This document shows, in pieces, positions 7,915 through 19,213 of a stretch of DNA of 64,000 bases (positions are counted from its first letter, which is position 1; each line of letters begins with the position of its first letter). Made by a program: the position numbers and the translations under genes. The stretch lies in the NCBI RefSeq assembly GCF_041296385.1, contig NW_027184085.1, positions 59,616,109-59,680,108 on the forward strand, in the 5' to 3' direction. The notes below the pieces were generated by a model, which was not told where the DNA came from, did no database searches, and saw only the letters and a program-made list of their open reading frames with translations. The stretch is from Aphelocoma coerulescens. Taxonomy: Eukaryota > Chordata > Aves > Passeriformes > Corvidae.

Positions 7915-9719
7915 TGTTATGGGTAATGACTTAACCATTGTTACGAAGGAGTTTTGCCCATGATGGCAAAACTGTATCAAGAGGCTGAGACTACCCAAGC
8001 CCACCTCTCCTTCACCTGACTGCAGCTTTGGGCTGGGACTTAAGCTGCCTAACAGAACTTGAGCTACCATAAAGGCGACATTAGTGTTCAATTACCTCTG
8101 GTCCAGCAACAAGGAAACAAGACTAAGGGAGGAGAATGTACCCACAAGAAAGCCAAACGCAGAAGCTGTCCTGAAAATCAGCTTGGGCTGGATTCAGCCT
8201 GGGGAGGCCATAGCCCACAGGCTCATCTGCTGAGGCCAGGTTTGCACACACTCCCTGTCTTGGTTTGAAAGACAGCTGTCTGCTAAGGAAGGCAGGGGCC
8301 TCCCTTGGAATGGCAGATGCAACCCCCCTTCCCTCCGAGTTCTTCTCATGATGAAATCAAGGGGCTTTTAGGCAAAGATGTGGGAAAATAGGAATAACAG
8401 TTCTTTACTAGGAGATAGCTCTATGTGCAGAAGCAGTCAAACAAACAAACAATAACTCTGGCAGGAAGAGCAAACAATCCCAAACCCAGTGCCAGCCTTC
8501 TGGGCTGTCAGGCCCTTTCCCCTCGGGTGCAGTTCCGCTCGCAGCCGGCAGGGGCGCTGGCGGCTCCCGGTGAGCAGGGCAGGTGCGATGGTTCCCCCGC
8601 GGCTGCAGGGGACGCTCCGGAGCGAGCTCGGGGAGCACGCGGCACCGGTGGCCTGGCACCCCGGGAAGGGATGGGACAAAGGCTTCGCAAACCCCCCGGG
8701 CAGCCGATCCCGGTGTCCGGCCGGACCCTCGGGAACAGCAGGCTCGAATGGCAGGCTGGAATGGCAGGTTGGAATGGCAGGGACAAGCACAAATCCTGGC
8801 TGGCAGACGAGATGTATCCAAACTGCAGAGCTGCACTGGGAACCCCCCACAGGTCTGGGCAGGCAGGATGAGCAGGGCTACAAGGTAGCCAAGGCTCGAA
8901 GCAATGCTGGGGGCAGGGCGGCCACGGCCCAGCTCCCAGAGGGGCAGGGAGGGCGGGCTTCTGATCCCGGGCTTTCTCTGGAAGAAGGAAAAGCAGCCAA
9001 AGATAGCAGCCTCCCTCTCTGTCCAAGTGCCGGGACCGACTGTCCACACAGCCAGGTGAACCAAAGAGTAGCCAGATGCACCCCACCCCCCTAGCCAGCT
9101 CTTTTTTCTGAAGTATGCAGCCATTTGTCCCCCTAGCAACACATATGGGGAAAATTCCTTTAACAGAAAAAAAACCCAGGAGAGCTCCTAAAACCCCAAC
9201 ACTCCCCCACAACCAAGAAGGGAGGAGGAGAGTTTTGGGGCTGTGGCGTTACCTCTGGTCAGAGGCACTGAACACCCATCCTCCCGCACACAAACTGGCT
9301 CAGCTCTAAAACCCCCCACCCTGGGAAGGCCACATCCGTGAGAAATTCACATGACGGGCAGCTGAGCAGGTGTCACAATCCATCCAAGACCCCCAAAGCG
9401 CTCCCCAGACTCATTGCTGAGGCCTCGCAGCAGAGCATCACACTTGATGCAAAGGGATACAACAGATCCAGACTCTGTTGCCAGAGACTGTGTCAAACTT
9501 GCCCCCCACCAGGGCAGGTACCTGGGCGTTCCCACCTGGCCCAAATGTACGTCAATCCTCCCAACTCCATGTTTCCAGGGAACCCTTACCGCCAAGAAAC
9601 CCTGATGCAGAGCATCAACAGAATGCCATTGGCATCCTCAGAGTGGTGATGTTTTCTAATCCGTCTCTGTCACTCTCTTTGTCTGCCCCCACCTCTTTTC
9701 TATTTCTTTCTCTTTCTAG

Positions 9720-9750
<31 letters not shown>

Positions 9751-9834
9751 CTTTACTGATAAATAAAACCCATACTACTGACTTTGGCATATGGCCTCAT
9801 TTGCACCTTAATTCAGGCAGAAGCCTTTCTGACA
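7915..9834 (+). mobile_element. Older LTR (two halves) interrupted by a younger solo LTR (unit 1)
   Basis: The left half (7915-8255) starts TGTTATGGGTAATGACTTAACC-like with TGTTATGGG. The right half (9202-9834) ends with a CT microsatellite, AATAAA at 9762 and TTTCTGACA. With the nested insert removed the element is about 974 bp, which suits an avian ERVL-type LTR. I see no clear target duplication for it. Its right end lies about 110 bp upstream of the promoter elements of the next copy. Confidence 0.6.
8256..9201 (-). mobile_element. Nested solo LTR, antisense, with CTCCC target duplication (unit 1)
   Basis: On the minus strand it runs from TGTTGGGG to CAAACCAAGACA, 946 bp, with perfect 5-bp flanking repeats CTCCC (8251-8255 and 9202-9206). 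A degenerate poly(A) signal (AGTAAAGAACTG on the minus strand) lies near its 3' end. It contains a threefold 13-bp repeat (GGAATGGCAGG core) at 8743-8781. Long open frames on both strands are GC-driven and not genes. I recall this LTR type as very common in songbirds. Confidence 0.8.
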
Positions 9835-9945
9835 ATTTTAATGATGGGATCATAAGAAGGGTCTAGAAGCCCGCAAGCCTGGGGGCTGCTCCATGCCACT
9901 TCCAGTGGCTTCAGCTGTCGAAGGGCTGCCAGGTGTGGCCCTTTG

Positions 9946-10084
9946 TGACACAGGCGCCTTGTGTCAGGGCCCTGGATGATGCGGCACATTGTGGTGCCCA
10001 GAGGCCCTTGTGACACGGTAGAGCCCCGCCCTGCCCTGCCAGGGGGTATCTAAGGGGCGCAGAGCCCTGGGGAGCCCAGTCCCG
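9946..10084 (+). promoter_or_regulatory. Promoter of copy 2: palindrome, GC box, TATA-like box
   Basis: A palindrome at 9946-9966 has arms TGACACA and TGTGTCA around a GGCGCC core. A third half-site, TGTGACAC, is at 10009-10016. A GC box CCCCGCCC is at 10024-10031 and a TATA-like TATCTAAG starts at 10047. A start site about 30 bp further on would give a leader of roughly 80 bases without an upstream ATG. The block is present and essentially identical before copies 2-7. The actual start site and the binding proteins are not known. Confidence 0.6.
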
Positions 10085-10162
10085 CCAGAGCCGCTCTCGC
10101 AGGAGGAAGCAGCTCCCGGGATTCCTGTGCGTCACACAAGGTCAGACGTGAAGGAGGACAAC

Positions 10163-13100
10163 ATGAACCCCAACTCACAGCCCCCCAGCCCCTTGCCCGG
10201 CTGGCTGCCAGACCAGGCCCTCAGTGGGCAGTGGCTGGGGGCAGGCGGCAGCTCAGGCCTGCCCCTGTCGGACACTGAGGACGAGGGGGCCTTTGTCAAC
10301 ATGGACCAAGAGTGGGAATACCACTCGGATCAAGAGCTTTCCCAGTGGGGAGGCCTTAGCGGCCAAGAACTTTGCCTCTGGGAAGAAATGACAGTCCGAG
10401 AGTTTTACCAAGGGCAAGAAGCAGCGACCATGCAGGAAGTTTTCCCATGGGGAGTTGTGACACACCAAGAGTTGCATCAGAGGGAAGTAGGTATGAAAGT
10501 CCCGTGGGGGGATGGCACACAGCAAGAGCTGTACTACGGGGAAGAAAGCGTGACAGTCCAGGAGCTGTACCCATGGGAGGAAGAGGATGAGCTATGGCAA
10601 GATTTGTCCCAGTGGGAAGAAGACCTGCCATGCCAAGAGCTGTCCCAGTGGGAAGGGGAGGGACAGCAGGAACTGTCTCCTTTGGAAGAAGATGTGCGAG
10701 GCCACCTGCACATGTACCAATGGGAAGGAGACAAGAGACACCCAGAGTTGCCCCAAGTGGGAGACAACAGGGACAAGGAGCTATCAGGAGGAAAAGACTA
10801 CAATGTCCAGGAGCTACCCCAGTGGGAAAAAGACAGGAGTGACCAAAAGCTTCCCCAGTGGGAAGGAAGTGTCAGCAGGCAGGGGCTGCCCCAATGGGCA
10901 GAAGGTGCCAGTTACAAGGTCTGGGACAAACCCTTGTACCCAGAGAAGGATGAGGATGCCCAGGAGGGGCCCGCCTCTCCCAGCAGCGTGGGCACCCAGG
11001 TGGCAGGAGAGGCAGCCCGTGAGCTGCCCAGCGCCTCTCCTGGCCCGGGGAGTCCCAGAGAGGATGAGCTGGCAGCCGCTGCTGCTCCAGCTGGAGCTGC
11101 TGAGGAGGAGCAGCCCCCCGAGCCTCTGCCTGCCGAGGTGGAAAAGGCACCAGCTTCTCCTGGCCTCACGGAGGAGGTGCCATGGGCAGCGCCAGAGAGC
11201 CCAGTCCCTGCTCCACGCAGCCCCCCAGGCTACAGCCAGTCTCTGCTGGACTTGGCGTGGCACATCAGCCATGAGGTAGTGCGAGAGGCTGTGCTTGAGG
11301 CCCAGGCATCTGGCCAGCAGCCAGAGGAACAGAGGGACCTGGAGCAAAGCACAGTTGCAGAACTAGAAGCAGCAGCTCCAGAACAAAAGCAAGAGAGCCT
11401 GATCTCTGCCCTGCACAGCCCCTGCTGCAGCCCCAGCCCCTCACCCAGCTCACTGGGAGCCCAAGCCCTCAGTGAGCAGCAAGAGGAGGCAGACAGGGGC
11501 TCAGTCCTTGCAGAGAAAGAGACTGAGGAGAGGGACTCGGCTGGGAAGCTTGAGCTTTCTCAGTGCAAAGATGAGGAAAACACAGAGCTGACCCAAAAAG
11601 AAACCAGCAAATACCAGGAAGGGTCCCAAGGGGAAGCCTGCATGGAGCAGGAGCTGCCCCTGGAAGAAGACAGGAACGACCGGGAGGGGTCCCAAGGGGA
11701 AGCCTGCATTGAGCAGGAGCTTTCCCTAGAAGACAGGAACGACCAGGATATATTCCAAGGGGAAGCCTGCATTGAGCAGGAGCTGTCCCTAGAAAAAGAC
11801 AGGAATGACCAGGATGTATTCGAAGCGGAAGCCTGCATTGAGCAGGAATCGTCCTTGGAAGAAGACAGGAACGACCAGGATGTGCTCCAAGGCAAAGCCT
11901 GCATTGAGCAGGAACCGTCCTTGGAAGAAGACAGGAACGACCAGTGTGTGTTCCCAGGGGAAGCCTGCATTGAGCAGGAGCTGTCCCTAGAAAAAGACAG
12001 GAATGACCAGGATGTATTCCAAGATGAAGCCTGCATTGAGCAGTATCTATCCCTAGAAAAAGACAGGAACGACCAGGATGTCTTCGAAGCGGAAGCCTGC
12101 ATTGAGCAGGAGCTGTCCCACAAAGACAGGAATGACCAGGATGCGTTCCAAGGAGAAGCCTGCATTGAGCAGGAACTGTCCTTGCCAGAAGACAGGAACG
12201 ACCAGGATGTGTTCCGAGGGGAAGCCTGCATTGAGCAGGAGCTGTCCCTAGAAGACAGGAATGACCAGGATGTATTGCAAGGGGAAGCCTGCATTGAGCA
12301 GGAACCGTCCTTGAAAGAAGACAGGAACGACCAGTATGCGTTCCAAGGGGAAGCCTGCATTGAGCAGCAGCTATCCCTAGAAAAAGACAGGAATGACCAG
12401 GATGTATTGCAAGGGGAAGCCTGCATTGAGCAGGAACTGTCCTTGGAAGAAGACAGGAACGACCAGTATGCGTTCCAAGAAGAAGCCTGCATTGAGCAGG
12501 ATCTATCCCTAGAAAAAGACAGGAATGACCAGGATGTATTCGAAGCGGAAGCCTGCATTGAGCAGGAACTGTCCTTGCCAGAAGACAGGAACGACCAGGA
12601 TGTATTGCAAGGGGAAGCCTGCATTGAGCAGGAGCTGTCCCTAGAAAAAGACAGGAATGACCAGGATGTATTCGAAGCGGAAGCCTGCATTGAGCAGGAA
12701 CCGTCCTTGGAAGAAGACAGGAACGACCAGGATGTGCTCCAAGGCGAAGCCTGCATTGAGCAGGATCTATCCCTAGAAAAAGACAGGAATGACCAGGATG
12801 TATTGCAAGGGGAAGCCTGCATTGAGCAGGAGCTTTCCCTAGGAAAAGACAGGAATGACCAGGATGTATTCCAAGGGGAGGCCTGCATTGAGCAGGAGCT
12901 GTCCCTAGAAAAAGACAGGAATGACCAGGATGTATTGCAAGGGGAAGCCTGCATTGAGCAGGAACCGTCCTTGAAAGAAGACAGGAACGACCAGTGTGTG
13001 TTCCAAGGGGAAGCCTGCATTGAGCAGGAGCTTTCCCTAGAAAAAGACAGGAATGACCAGGATGTATTCGAAGCGGAAGCCTGCATTGAGCAGGAACTGT

Positions 13101-13942
13101 CCTTGCCAGAAGACAGGAACGACCAGGATGTATTGGAAGGGGAAGCCTGCATTGAGCAGGAACTGTCCTTGCAAGAAGACAGGAATGACCAGGATGTATT
13201 GCAAGGGGAAGCCTGCATTGAGCAGGAGCTCTCCCGAGAAGAAGCCGGTAGCTACCACGAGCTCTCCGATTGGGATGAATCCACTGCAGATGAGCTCTCC
13301 CTAGGAGAAGGCAGCAGCTACCTAGAAGTTTCTGACTGGGAAGAAGGCACGGAGAAAGGCCTTTCTCAAGGAGAAGTCGGTAGCTCCCAAAATCTCTCTG
13401 ACTGGGAGGAATACAGCGAGCATGAGCTGTCCCATGGAGATGTCGGTAGCTACCAAGAAGTGTCTGATTGGGAAGAGTCCATTGACCAAGAGCTTTCTGA
13501 AGAGGAAGACTCTGTTGGCCAGGAGGTTTGCAAAGGGAATGGCAAGAGACCTTCAGCTCAGTCCAGCTGGGAAAATGACAGCGACCGAGACCTGATGCAG
13601 GACAGCTGGGAACAGAACATCGGGGACAAGCCCTTGCTGCAGGAGGAGGACGAGTGGGATGGAGTGAGCCTCCTGGAGCTCCGTGAAGAGGACAGAGAGC
13701 TGGGAGGTTTGGCAGGAGGCAGGCTCCCAGTGCCTGCCCCTCGCGAGGCCTGGGTTGAGCATGGGCCATCTGAGCCGTGCCCCCAAGTGCCGCTCTGTGC
13801 CTCGCCTCCCCAGCTGGGAGCCCAGGCCCTCAGCCAGCAGCTGAGTCCCCGCAAGAAACGTCCCTCCCGCCTCGGGCGGGCGCTGCGGATGCTGCGCAGC
13901 CTCTTCCGCTGCCCCTGCCTGGCGCCACAGCCCGAGGATTAG
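10163..13942 (+). CDS. Copy 2: acidic tandem-repeat protein, 1259 aa
   Basis: Same domain order as copy 1, with 24 central repeats plus a partial one. Diagnostic residues: Phe94 as in copy 1, Arg286, Ser430, and repeat 5 ending CVFP rather than CVFQ, a change shared only with copy 5. The first repeat has the PLEED/REGSQ form. After the repeats comes REEAGSYHELSDWDEST as in copies 1 and 5. The docking-type helix is at 11240-11302 and the C-terminal RCPCL is intact. The frame is open throughout, and the promoter lies 80-220 bp upstream of the ATG. Confidence 0.85.
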   Translation: MNPNSQPPSPLPGWLPDQALSGQWLGAGGSSGLPLSDTEDEGAFVNMDQEWEYHSDQELSQWGGLSGQELCLWEEMTVREFYQGQEAATMQEVFPWGVVTHQELHQREVGMKVPWGDGTQQELYYGEESVTVQELYPWEEEDELWQDLSQWEEDLPCQELSQWEGEGQQELSPLEEDVRGHLHMYQWEGDKRHPELPQVGDNRDKELSGGKDYNVQELPQWEKDRSDQKLPQWEGSVSRQGLPQWAEGASYKVWDKPLYPEKDEDAQEGPASPSSVGTQVAGEAARELPSASPGPGSPREDELAAAAAPAGAAEEEQPPEPLPAEVEKAPASPGLTEEVPWAAPESPVPAPRSPPGYSQSLLDLAWHISHEVVREAVLEAQASGQQPEEQRDLEQSTVAELEAAAPEQKQESLISALHSPCCSPSPSPSSLGAQALSEQQEEADRGSVLAEKETEERDSAGKLELSQCKDEENTELTQKETSKYQEGSQGEACMEQELPLEEDRNDREGSQGEACIEQELSLEDRNDQDIFQGEACIEQELSLEKDRNDQDVFEAEACIEQESSLEEDRNDQDVLQGKACIEQEPSLEEDRNDQCVFPGEACIEQELSLEKDRNDQDVFQDEACIEQYLSLEKDRNDQDVFEAEACIEQELSHKDRNDQDAFQGEACIEQELSLPEDRNDQDVFRGEACIEQELSLEDRNDQDVLQGEACIEQEPSLKEDRNDQYAFQGEACIEQQLSLEKDRNDQDVLQGEACIEQELSLEEDRNDQYAFQEEACIEQDLSLEKDRNDQDVFEAEACIEQELSLPEDRNDQDVLQGEACIEQELSLEKDRNDQDVFEAEACIEQEPSLEEDRNDQDVLQGEACIEQDLSLEKDRNDQDVLQGEACIEQELSLGKDRNDQDVFQGEACIEQELSLEKDRNDQDVLQGEACIEQEPSLKEDRNDQCVFQGEACIEQELSLEKDRNDQDVFEAEACIEQELSLPEDRNDQDVLEGEACIEQELSLQEDRNDQDVLQGEACIEQELSREEAGSYHELSDWDESTADELSLGEGSSYLEVSDWEEGTEKGLSQGEVGSSQNLSDWEEYSEHELSHGDVGSYQEVSDWEESIDQELSEEEDSVGQEVCKGNGKRPSAQSSWENDSDRDLMQDSWEQNIGDKPLLQEEDEWDGVSLLELREEDRELGGLAGGRLPVPAPREAWVEHGPSEPCPQVPLCASPPQLGAQALSQQLSPRKKRPSRLGRALRMLRSLFRCPCLAPQPED
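11630..13234 (+). repeat. Copy 2 coding minisatellite: 24 repeats plus partial
   Basis: Twenty-one 22-residue and three 21-residue repeats (numbers 2, 8, 10), 525 residues to 13204, then a 10-residue partial. It carries one copy of the block that is doubled in copy 1. The repeat order matches copy 5 except at the last two repeats. Confidence 0.95.
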
Positions 13943-14176
13943 GGCTGCGGCCGGCGCCAGCCCAGGCCCCCTGGACGGCAGCTGGCTGGCAGCCTGCCCC
14001 ACATCCTGGGGGAGCCACACGGGCCGCCTTTGCCTGGACATGTCCCTGCAGCCTCAGCAATCCCTGGCTGCTTTGGAGCATCGCAAGCCACTCTCCCCAA
14101 GAGCCAGCCTCAAGCCAGTATCCACGTGGGACACTTGGTGCCAGGTGGCTCAGCGGTGAAGGCCAGACACTCATCG

Positions 14177-14426
14177 GGGTGGGAAGAGACCTCGAAAGTC
14201 ATCCAGTCCCACCGTCACCCTGGCATCACCATCATCACCCTGAAACCATGGCCCCAAGTGCCACATCCAGACAAGACTTGAACACTTCCAGAGACAGTGA
14301 CTCTACCACCTCCCTGAGCAACTTCTTGCAATCAAGTCCTGACCACTCTGTCAGGGAAAAGTTAGTTGGCATATTTAATCTGCACCTCCCCTGCTGGAAT
14401 CCAAGGCCATTTCCTCTCATCCTGAA
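14177..14426 (-). mobile_element. CR1 LINE 3'-end fragment (unit 2)
   Basis: Same insertion as in unit 1. It carries AAGTCCTGACC where units 1, 3, 4, 6 and 7 have AATTCCTGACC, a difference shared only with unit 5. Confidence 0.85.
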
Positions 14427-14572
14427 AGGACTACATGCTGATCCTTTGGGATTTTATCCATGAGGAATGGGCACAGACAGGAGGTATTGCTCCCAGGACT
14501 CCACTGCATGACTTCACCAAACAATTCTTCCACAACAGAGGGAAGTTGGCTTCAAGAAATAGTGGCAGTAGT

Positions 14573-15091
14573 AAAAAAAAAATAACCAAAACACCCAAAA
14601 AAACCCACAAAACACACCAAAAAAAATCCACAAAAAGAAAAATAATAGGAATAGGACTAATAAGAATACAAAGAAGACGGAGAAAATGAAGAAATAGTGG
14701 TAGTAAATAAGAAAAAGAATTAAGCTTAAGAATAAGAACAAGAAAAAAAGTATAATAAGAATGAGAATAAGAGTGAGAATAAGAGTAAGAATAAGAATAG
14801 GATTAAGGATAAGAATAAGGAAAAGAAAAAACAATAAGAAAAAGAAGAGGAAAAGGCATAAGAATAAGAATAAAAATAAGAATAACAAAAAGAAAAAATA
14901 AGAATATGAATAAGGAGAAGAATAAGAATAGAAACAAGACAAAGAAAAAAGAATAAATATAAGAATAAGTTGATGTAGAAGAAGAAAGAGGAGTAAAAGT
15001 AAATACTAAGAAGAAGGAGAAGAAGAATGGGGATCAGAAGAAGAAGAAGAAGAAGAGGCTAAAGAAGAAGATTAAATAGTAGTAGTAACAA

Positions 15092-15133
<42 letters not shown>

Positions 15134-15144
15134 ACAATAATATC
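14573..15144 (+). repeat. A/G-rich simple sequence with long (TTA)n (unit 2)
   Basis: As in unit 1 but with a clearly longer (TTA)n tract at its end, again shared with unit 5. Confidence 0.9.
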
Positions 15145-15164
15145 AAGTTAAAATACACATCCAC

Positions 15165-15772
15165 TATGGGAGTGTGTTTGTTTAGTTCAGTCCGGGTCTC
15201 CCCGCTATGTTCTGTAAGTTTGGTGTACCCCAGTTGGCACCCCCCCCTGTTTTATTTAAATCACCCTGTCTGTCATTTTTACCTCCTCCCAGGACCCTGT
15301 CTGTCACTCTGCCACCCCTCCCAGGCTTCTGGAAAGTTCTAGCCAGGGGGCCAGGTGATTAGTCCTGGGAAAGGAGTCCCTCCCTTCCCCTGTTATAGTT
15401 GGTTCCCTTATGCGTCCCTCGTTCTGCTTGCCGCACCCTTCCCTTCCCTGCTTGGTTGTTCTGTACAGCCCCCTCCATGCCCCCCCCGCCATAAAATGCC
15501 CCGGCGCGCCATCGGCAGGTGCTCTGGGTTGGGCACCCCTGGTGGTTGAGGTCCCCTCGTTCGGAGGACCAATAAACTTTCTGGATTTCACCCAACTCTG
15601 AGCCTGCCCCCTTCCTCCGCCGTCTGCCTGCATCGCCGCGGTGCCTTGGACGGACCCACGAGCCAGACCTCTGATCCCTCCGATATCAGAGGCTGGTCCC
15701 CGTTGCCTGCTGTGTCCCGAGCTGACCGGGCTGAGTGGGAACTGTTCCCAGAGGACACAACGGCAATCCACA
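15165..15772 (+). mobile_element. Solo LTR, sense (unit 2)
   Basis: 608 bp. The first bases are TATGG instead of TGTGG (also in unit 5), so the LTR terminus is mutated. AATAAA is at 15571. Confidence 0.75.
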
Positions 15773-15782
15773 CATCCTCTAG

Positions 15783-16949
15783 CATCACAGAAAGGTTCAA
15801 TTTGGGAAGGACCTCAAAAATCAATCATCTAGTTCCAACAGATTCTCTTCTGCTCTCTTTCTCTCTCTCGGAGACCTAGTTCCTATTTCTTTCTATCTCT
15901 CTCCTTGACAATTCTTGTTAAATAGAATCCACCTTAAATAAAATCTGTATGTTGTCCTCATGTGGTCTCATTTGAACCTTAATTTGGGCAGAGGCATCTC
16001 TCCCTAATCCAATCCTAACAGTTATTAAATGAGTATCACTCTGCTTCATCTCATTGTTTCACTTCAGGCAAACCTGACAAATTTCTCTCTTCCAGGGAGG
16101 GGGCGTCCACAGAGCCTCTGGGAAACCTATGCCAATGCCTCACCAGCCTCACCGAAAAGAATTTCTTCCTGATATTTAATCCCTACCTCTTTCAGTTCAA
16201 GGCCATTGCCCTTTCTTCTAGCACTACATATCCCGGTGAAAAGTCTCTCTCCATCATTCTTGTAGGGGGCCCTTTTAGGTACCGGCAAGGGTTCTAAGGT
16301 TTCCCTGGGGTCTTCTCTTCTCCAGGCTAAACAACGCTAACACTCCCAACCTGTCTTCAAAGCACAGCTTCTCCAACCCTGTTAGGAGCCCTCAGTCGCT
16401 CTCCTCTGAACTCATTCGAACAGGCCCGCATCCCTTATCCTGGGGCCCCCAGACACAGATGTAGTGGTCCAGGTGAGATCTCAACAAATGGACTAGAGGG
16501 CCACAATTACCTGCCTTGACCTGCAGCTCTTTGCTCCTTTCCATGCAGCTCAGCCCACGCGTGGCTTTTTGGGCTGGCAGCACACATTGCTGGCTCACGC
16601 CAAGCTTCTCCTCCATCAGCACCCCCAAGTCCTTCTCCTCAGCCCCTGCCCCACTCAGCTTCCTGTCCCCTGCAAACCCCGTGCTGAGGGGGAGCTCCAT
16701 CCACTCTCTGTGTCGCTGGCAAAGCCATTCAAGAGCCCCAGGGCCAAGGCCAGAGCCCTGATGGACGCTCCTCGTCCCCAGCCTCCACCTGGACAAGGAG
16801 CCACTGACCACAGCTCCCCAGCTGCCTCCATCTGGCCAATTCTTCATGTCCTGCATAGCCCACCCTCCAAAGCCACGGCTGTGCAGTGTGGGCCTTGAGG
16901 TGTCGTGTGGCACCGTGTCCAAAGCCTCACAGGGCTTCTGGGCACATCA
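15783..16949 (-). mobile_element. CR1 fragment split by old LTR remnant (unit 2)
   Basis: Same structure as unit 1. The LTR remnant is at about 15840-16089 and the reverse-transcriptase remains are read on the minus strand at 16392-16922. Confidence 0.85.
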
Positions 16950-16968
16950 GGATTGTCGGAGACTGAAA

Positions 16969-18770
16969 TGTTATGGGTAATGACTTAACCATTGTTACGA
17001 AGGAGTTTTGCCCATGATGGCAAAACTGTATCAAGAGGCTGAGACTACCCAAGCCCACCTCTCCTTCACCTGACTGCAGCTTTGGGCTGGGACTTAAGCT
17101 GCCTAACAGAACTTGAGCTACCATAAAGGCGACATTAGTGTTCAATTACCTCTGGTCCAGCAACAAGGAAACAAGACTAAGGGAGGAGAATGTACCCACA
17201 AGAAAGCCAAACGCAGAAGCTGTCCTGAAAATCAGCTTGGGCTGGATTCAGCCTGGGGAGGCCATAGCCCACAGGCTCATCTGCTGAGGCCAGGTTTGCA
17301 CACACTCCCTGTCTTGGTTTGAAAGACAGCTGTCTGCTAAGGAAGGCAGGGGCCTCCCTTGGAATGGCAGATGCAACCCCCCTTCCCTCCGAGTTCTTCT
17401 CATGATGAAATCAAGGGGCTTTTAGGCAAAGATGTGGGAAAATAGGAATAACAGTTCTTTACTAGGAGATAGCTCTATGTGCAGAAGCAGTCAAACAAAC
17501 AAACAATAACTCTGGCAGGAAGAGCAAACAATCCCAAACCCAGTGCCAGCCTTCTGGGCTGTCAGGCCCTTTCCCCTCGGGTGCAGTTCCGCTCGCAGCC
17601 GGCAGGGGCGCTGGCGGCTCCCGGTGAGCAGGGCAGGTGCGATGGTTCCCCCGCGGCTGCAGGGGACGCTCCGGAGCGAGCTCGGGGAGCACGCGGCACC
17701 GGTGGCCTGGCACCCCGGGAAGGGATGGGACAAAGGCTTCGCAAACCCCCCGGGCAGCCGATCCCGGTGTCCAGCCGGACCCTCGGGAACAGCAGGCTCG
17801 AATGGCAGGCTGGAATGGCAGGTTGGAATGGCAGGGACAAGCACAAATCCTGGCTGGCAGACGAGATGTATCCAAACTGCAGAGCTGCACTGGGAACCCC
17901 CCACAGGTCTGGGCAGGCAGGATGAGCAGGGCTACAAGGTAGCCAAGGCTCAAAGCAATGCTGGGGGCAGGGCGGCCACGGCCCAGCTCCCAGAGGGGCA
18001 GGGAGGGCGGGCTTCTGATCCCGGGCTTTCTCTGGAAGAAGGAAAAGCAGCCAAAGATAGCAGCCTCCCTCTCTGTCCAAGTGCCGGGACCGACTGTCCA
18101 CACAGCCAGGTGAACCAAAGAGTAGCCAGATGCACCCCACCCCCCTAGCCAGCTCTTTTTTCTGAAGTATGCAGCCATTTGTCCCCCTAGCAACACATAT
18201 GGGGAAAATTCCTTTAACAGAAAAAAAACCCAGGAGAGCTCCTAAAACCCCAACACTCCCCCACAACCAAGAAGGAGAGTTTTGGGGCTGTGGCGTTACC
18301 TCTGGTCAGAGGCACTGAACACCCATCCTCCCGCACACAAACTGGCTCAGCTGTAAAACCCCCCACCCTGGGAAGGCCACATCCGTGAGAAATTCACATG
18401 ACGGGCAGCTGAGCAGGTGTCACAATCCATCCAAGACCCCCAAAGCGCTCCCCAGACTCATTGCTGAGGCCTCGCAGCAGAGCATCACACTTGATGCAAA
18501 GGGATACAACAGATCCAGACTCTGTTGCCAGAGACTGTGTCAAACTTGCCCCCCACCAGGGCAGGTACCTGGGCGTTCCCACCTGGCCCAAATGTACGTC
18601 AATCCTCCCAACTCCATGTTTCCAGGGAACCCTTACCGCCAAGAAACCCTGATGCAGAGCATCAACAGAATGCCATTGGCATCCTCAGAGTGGTGATGTT
18701 TTCTAATCCGTCTCTGTCACTCTCTTTGTCTGCCCCCACCTCTTTTCTATTTCTTTCTCTTTCTAGCTCT

Positions 18771-18801
<31 letters not shown>

Positions 18802-18885
18802 CTTTACTGATAAATAAAACCCATACTACTGACTTTGGCATATGGCCTCATTTGCACCTTAATTCAGGCAGAAGCCTTTCTGACA
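16969..18885 (+). mobile_element. Older interrupted LTR (unit 2)
   Basis: Halves at 16969-17309 and 18256-18885. The right half has GAAGGAGAG where unit 1 has GAAGGGAGGAGGAGAG, and its CT tract begins CGCGCTCTC. Confidence 0.6.
17310..18255 (-). mobile_element. Nested solo LTR, antisense (unit 2)
   Basis: 946 bp with CTCCC on both sides. It reads TCCAGCCGG where most units have TCCGGCCGG, shared with unit 5. Confidence 0.8.
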
Positions 18886-18996
18886 ATTTTAATGATGGGA
18901 TCATAAGAAGGGTCTAGAAGCCCGCAAGCCTGGGGGCTGCTCCATGCCACTTCCAGTGGCTTCAGCTGTCGAAGGGCTGCCAGGTGTGGCCCTTTG

Positions 18997-19135
18997 TGAC
19001 ACAGGCGCCTTGTGTCAGGGCCCTGGATGATGCGGCACATTGTGGTGCCCAGAGGCCCTTGTGACACGGTAGAGCCCCGCCCTGCCCTGCCAGGGGGTAT
19101 CTAAGGGGCGCAGAGCCCTGGGGAGCCCAGTCCCG
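18997..19135 (+). promoter_or_regulatory. Promoter of copy 3
   Basis: Palindrome at 18997-19017 and TATA-like box at 19098, with the GC box between them, spaced as before copy 2. Confidence 0.6.
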
Positions 19136-19213
19136 CCAGAGCCGCTCTCGCAGGAGGAAGCAGCTCCCGGGATTCCTGTGCGTCACACAAGGTCAGACGT
19201 GAAGGAGGACAAC

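Noticed and set aside
8408..9212. Minus- and plus-strand open frames of 100-267 codons around 8400-9200 and in each unit
   Set aside because: They lie inside the nested solo LTR, overlap one another in several frames and show no protein-family features; high GC content explains the lack of stops.
9895..9909. Small hairpin GCCACT-TCC-AGTGGC upstream of the promoter
   Set aside because: Six-base arms are too short to claim a function; mentioned only because it lies near the palindrome.
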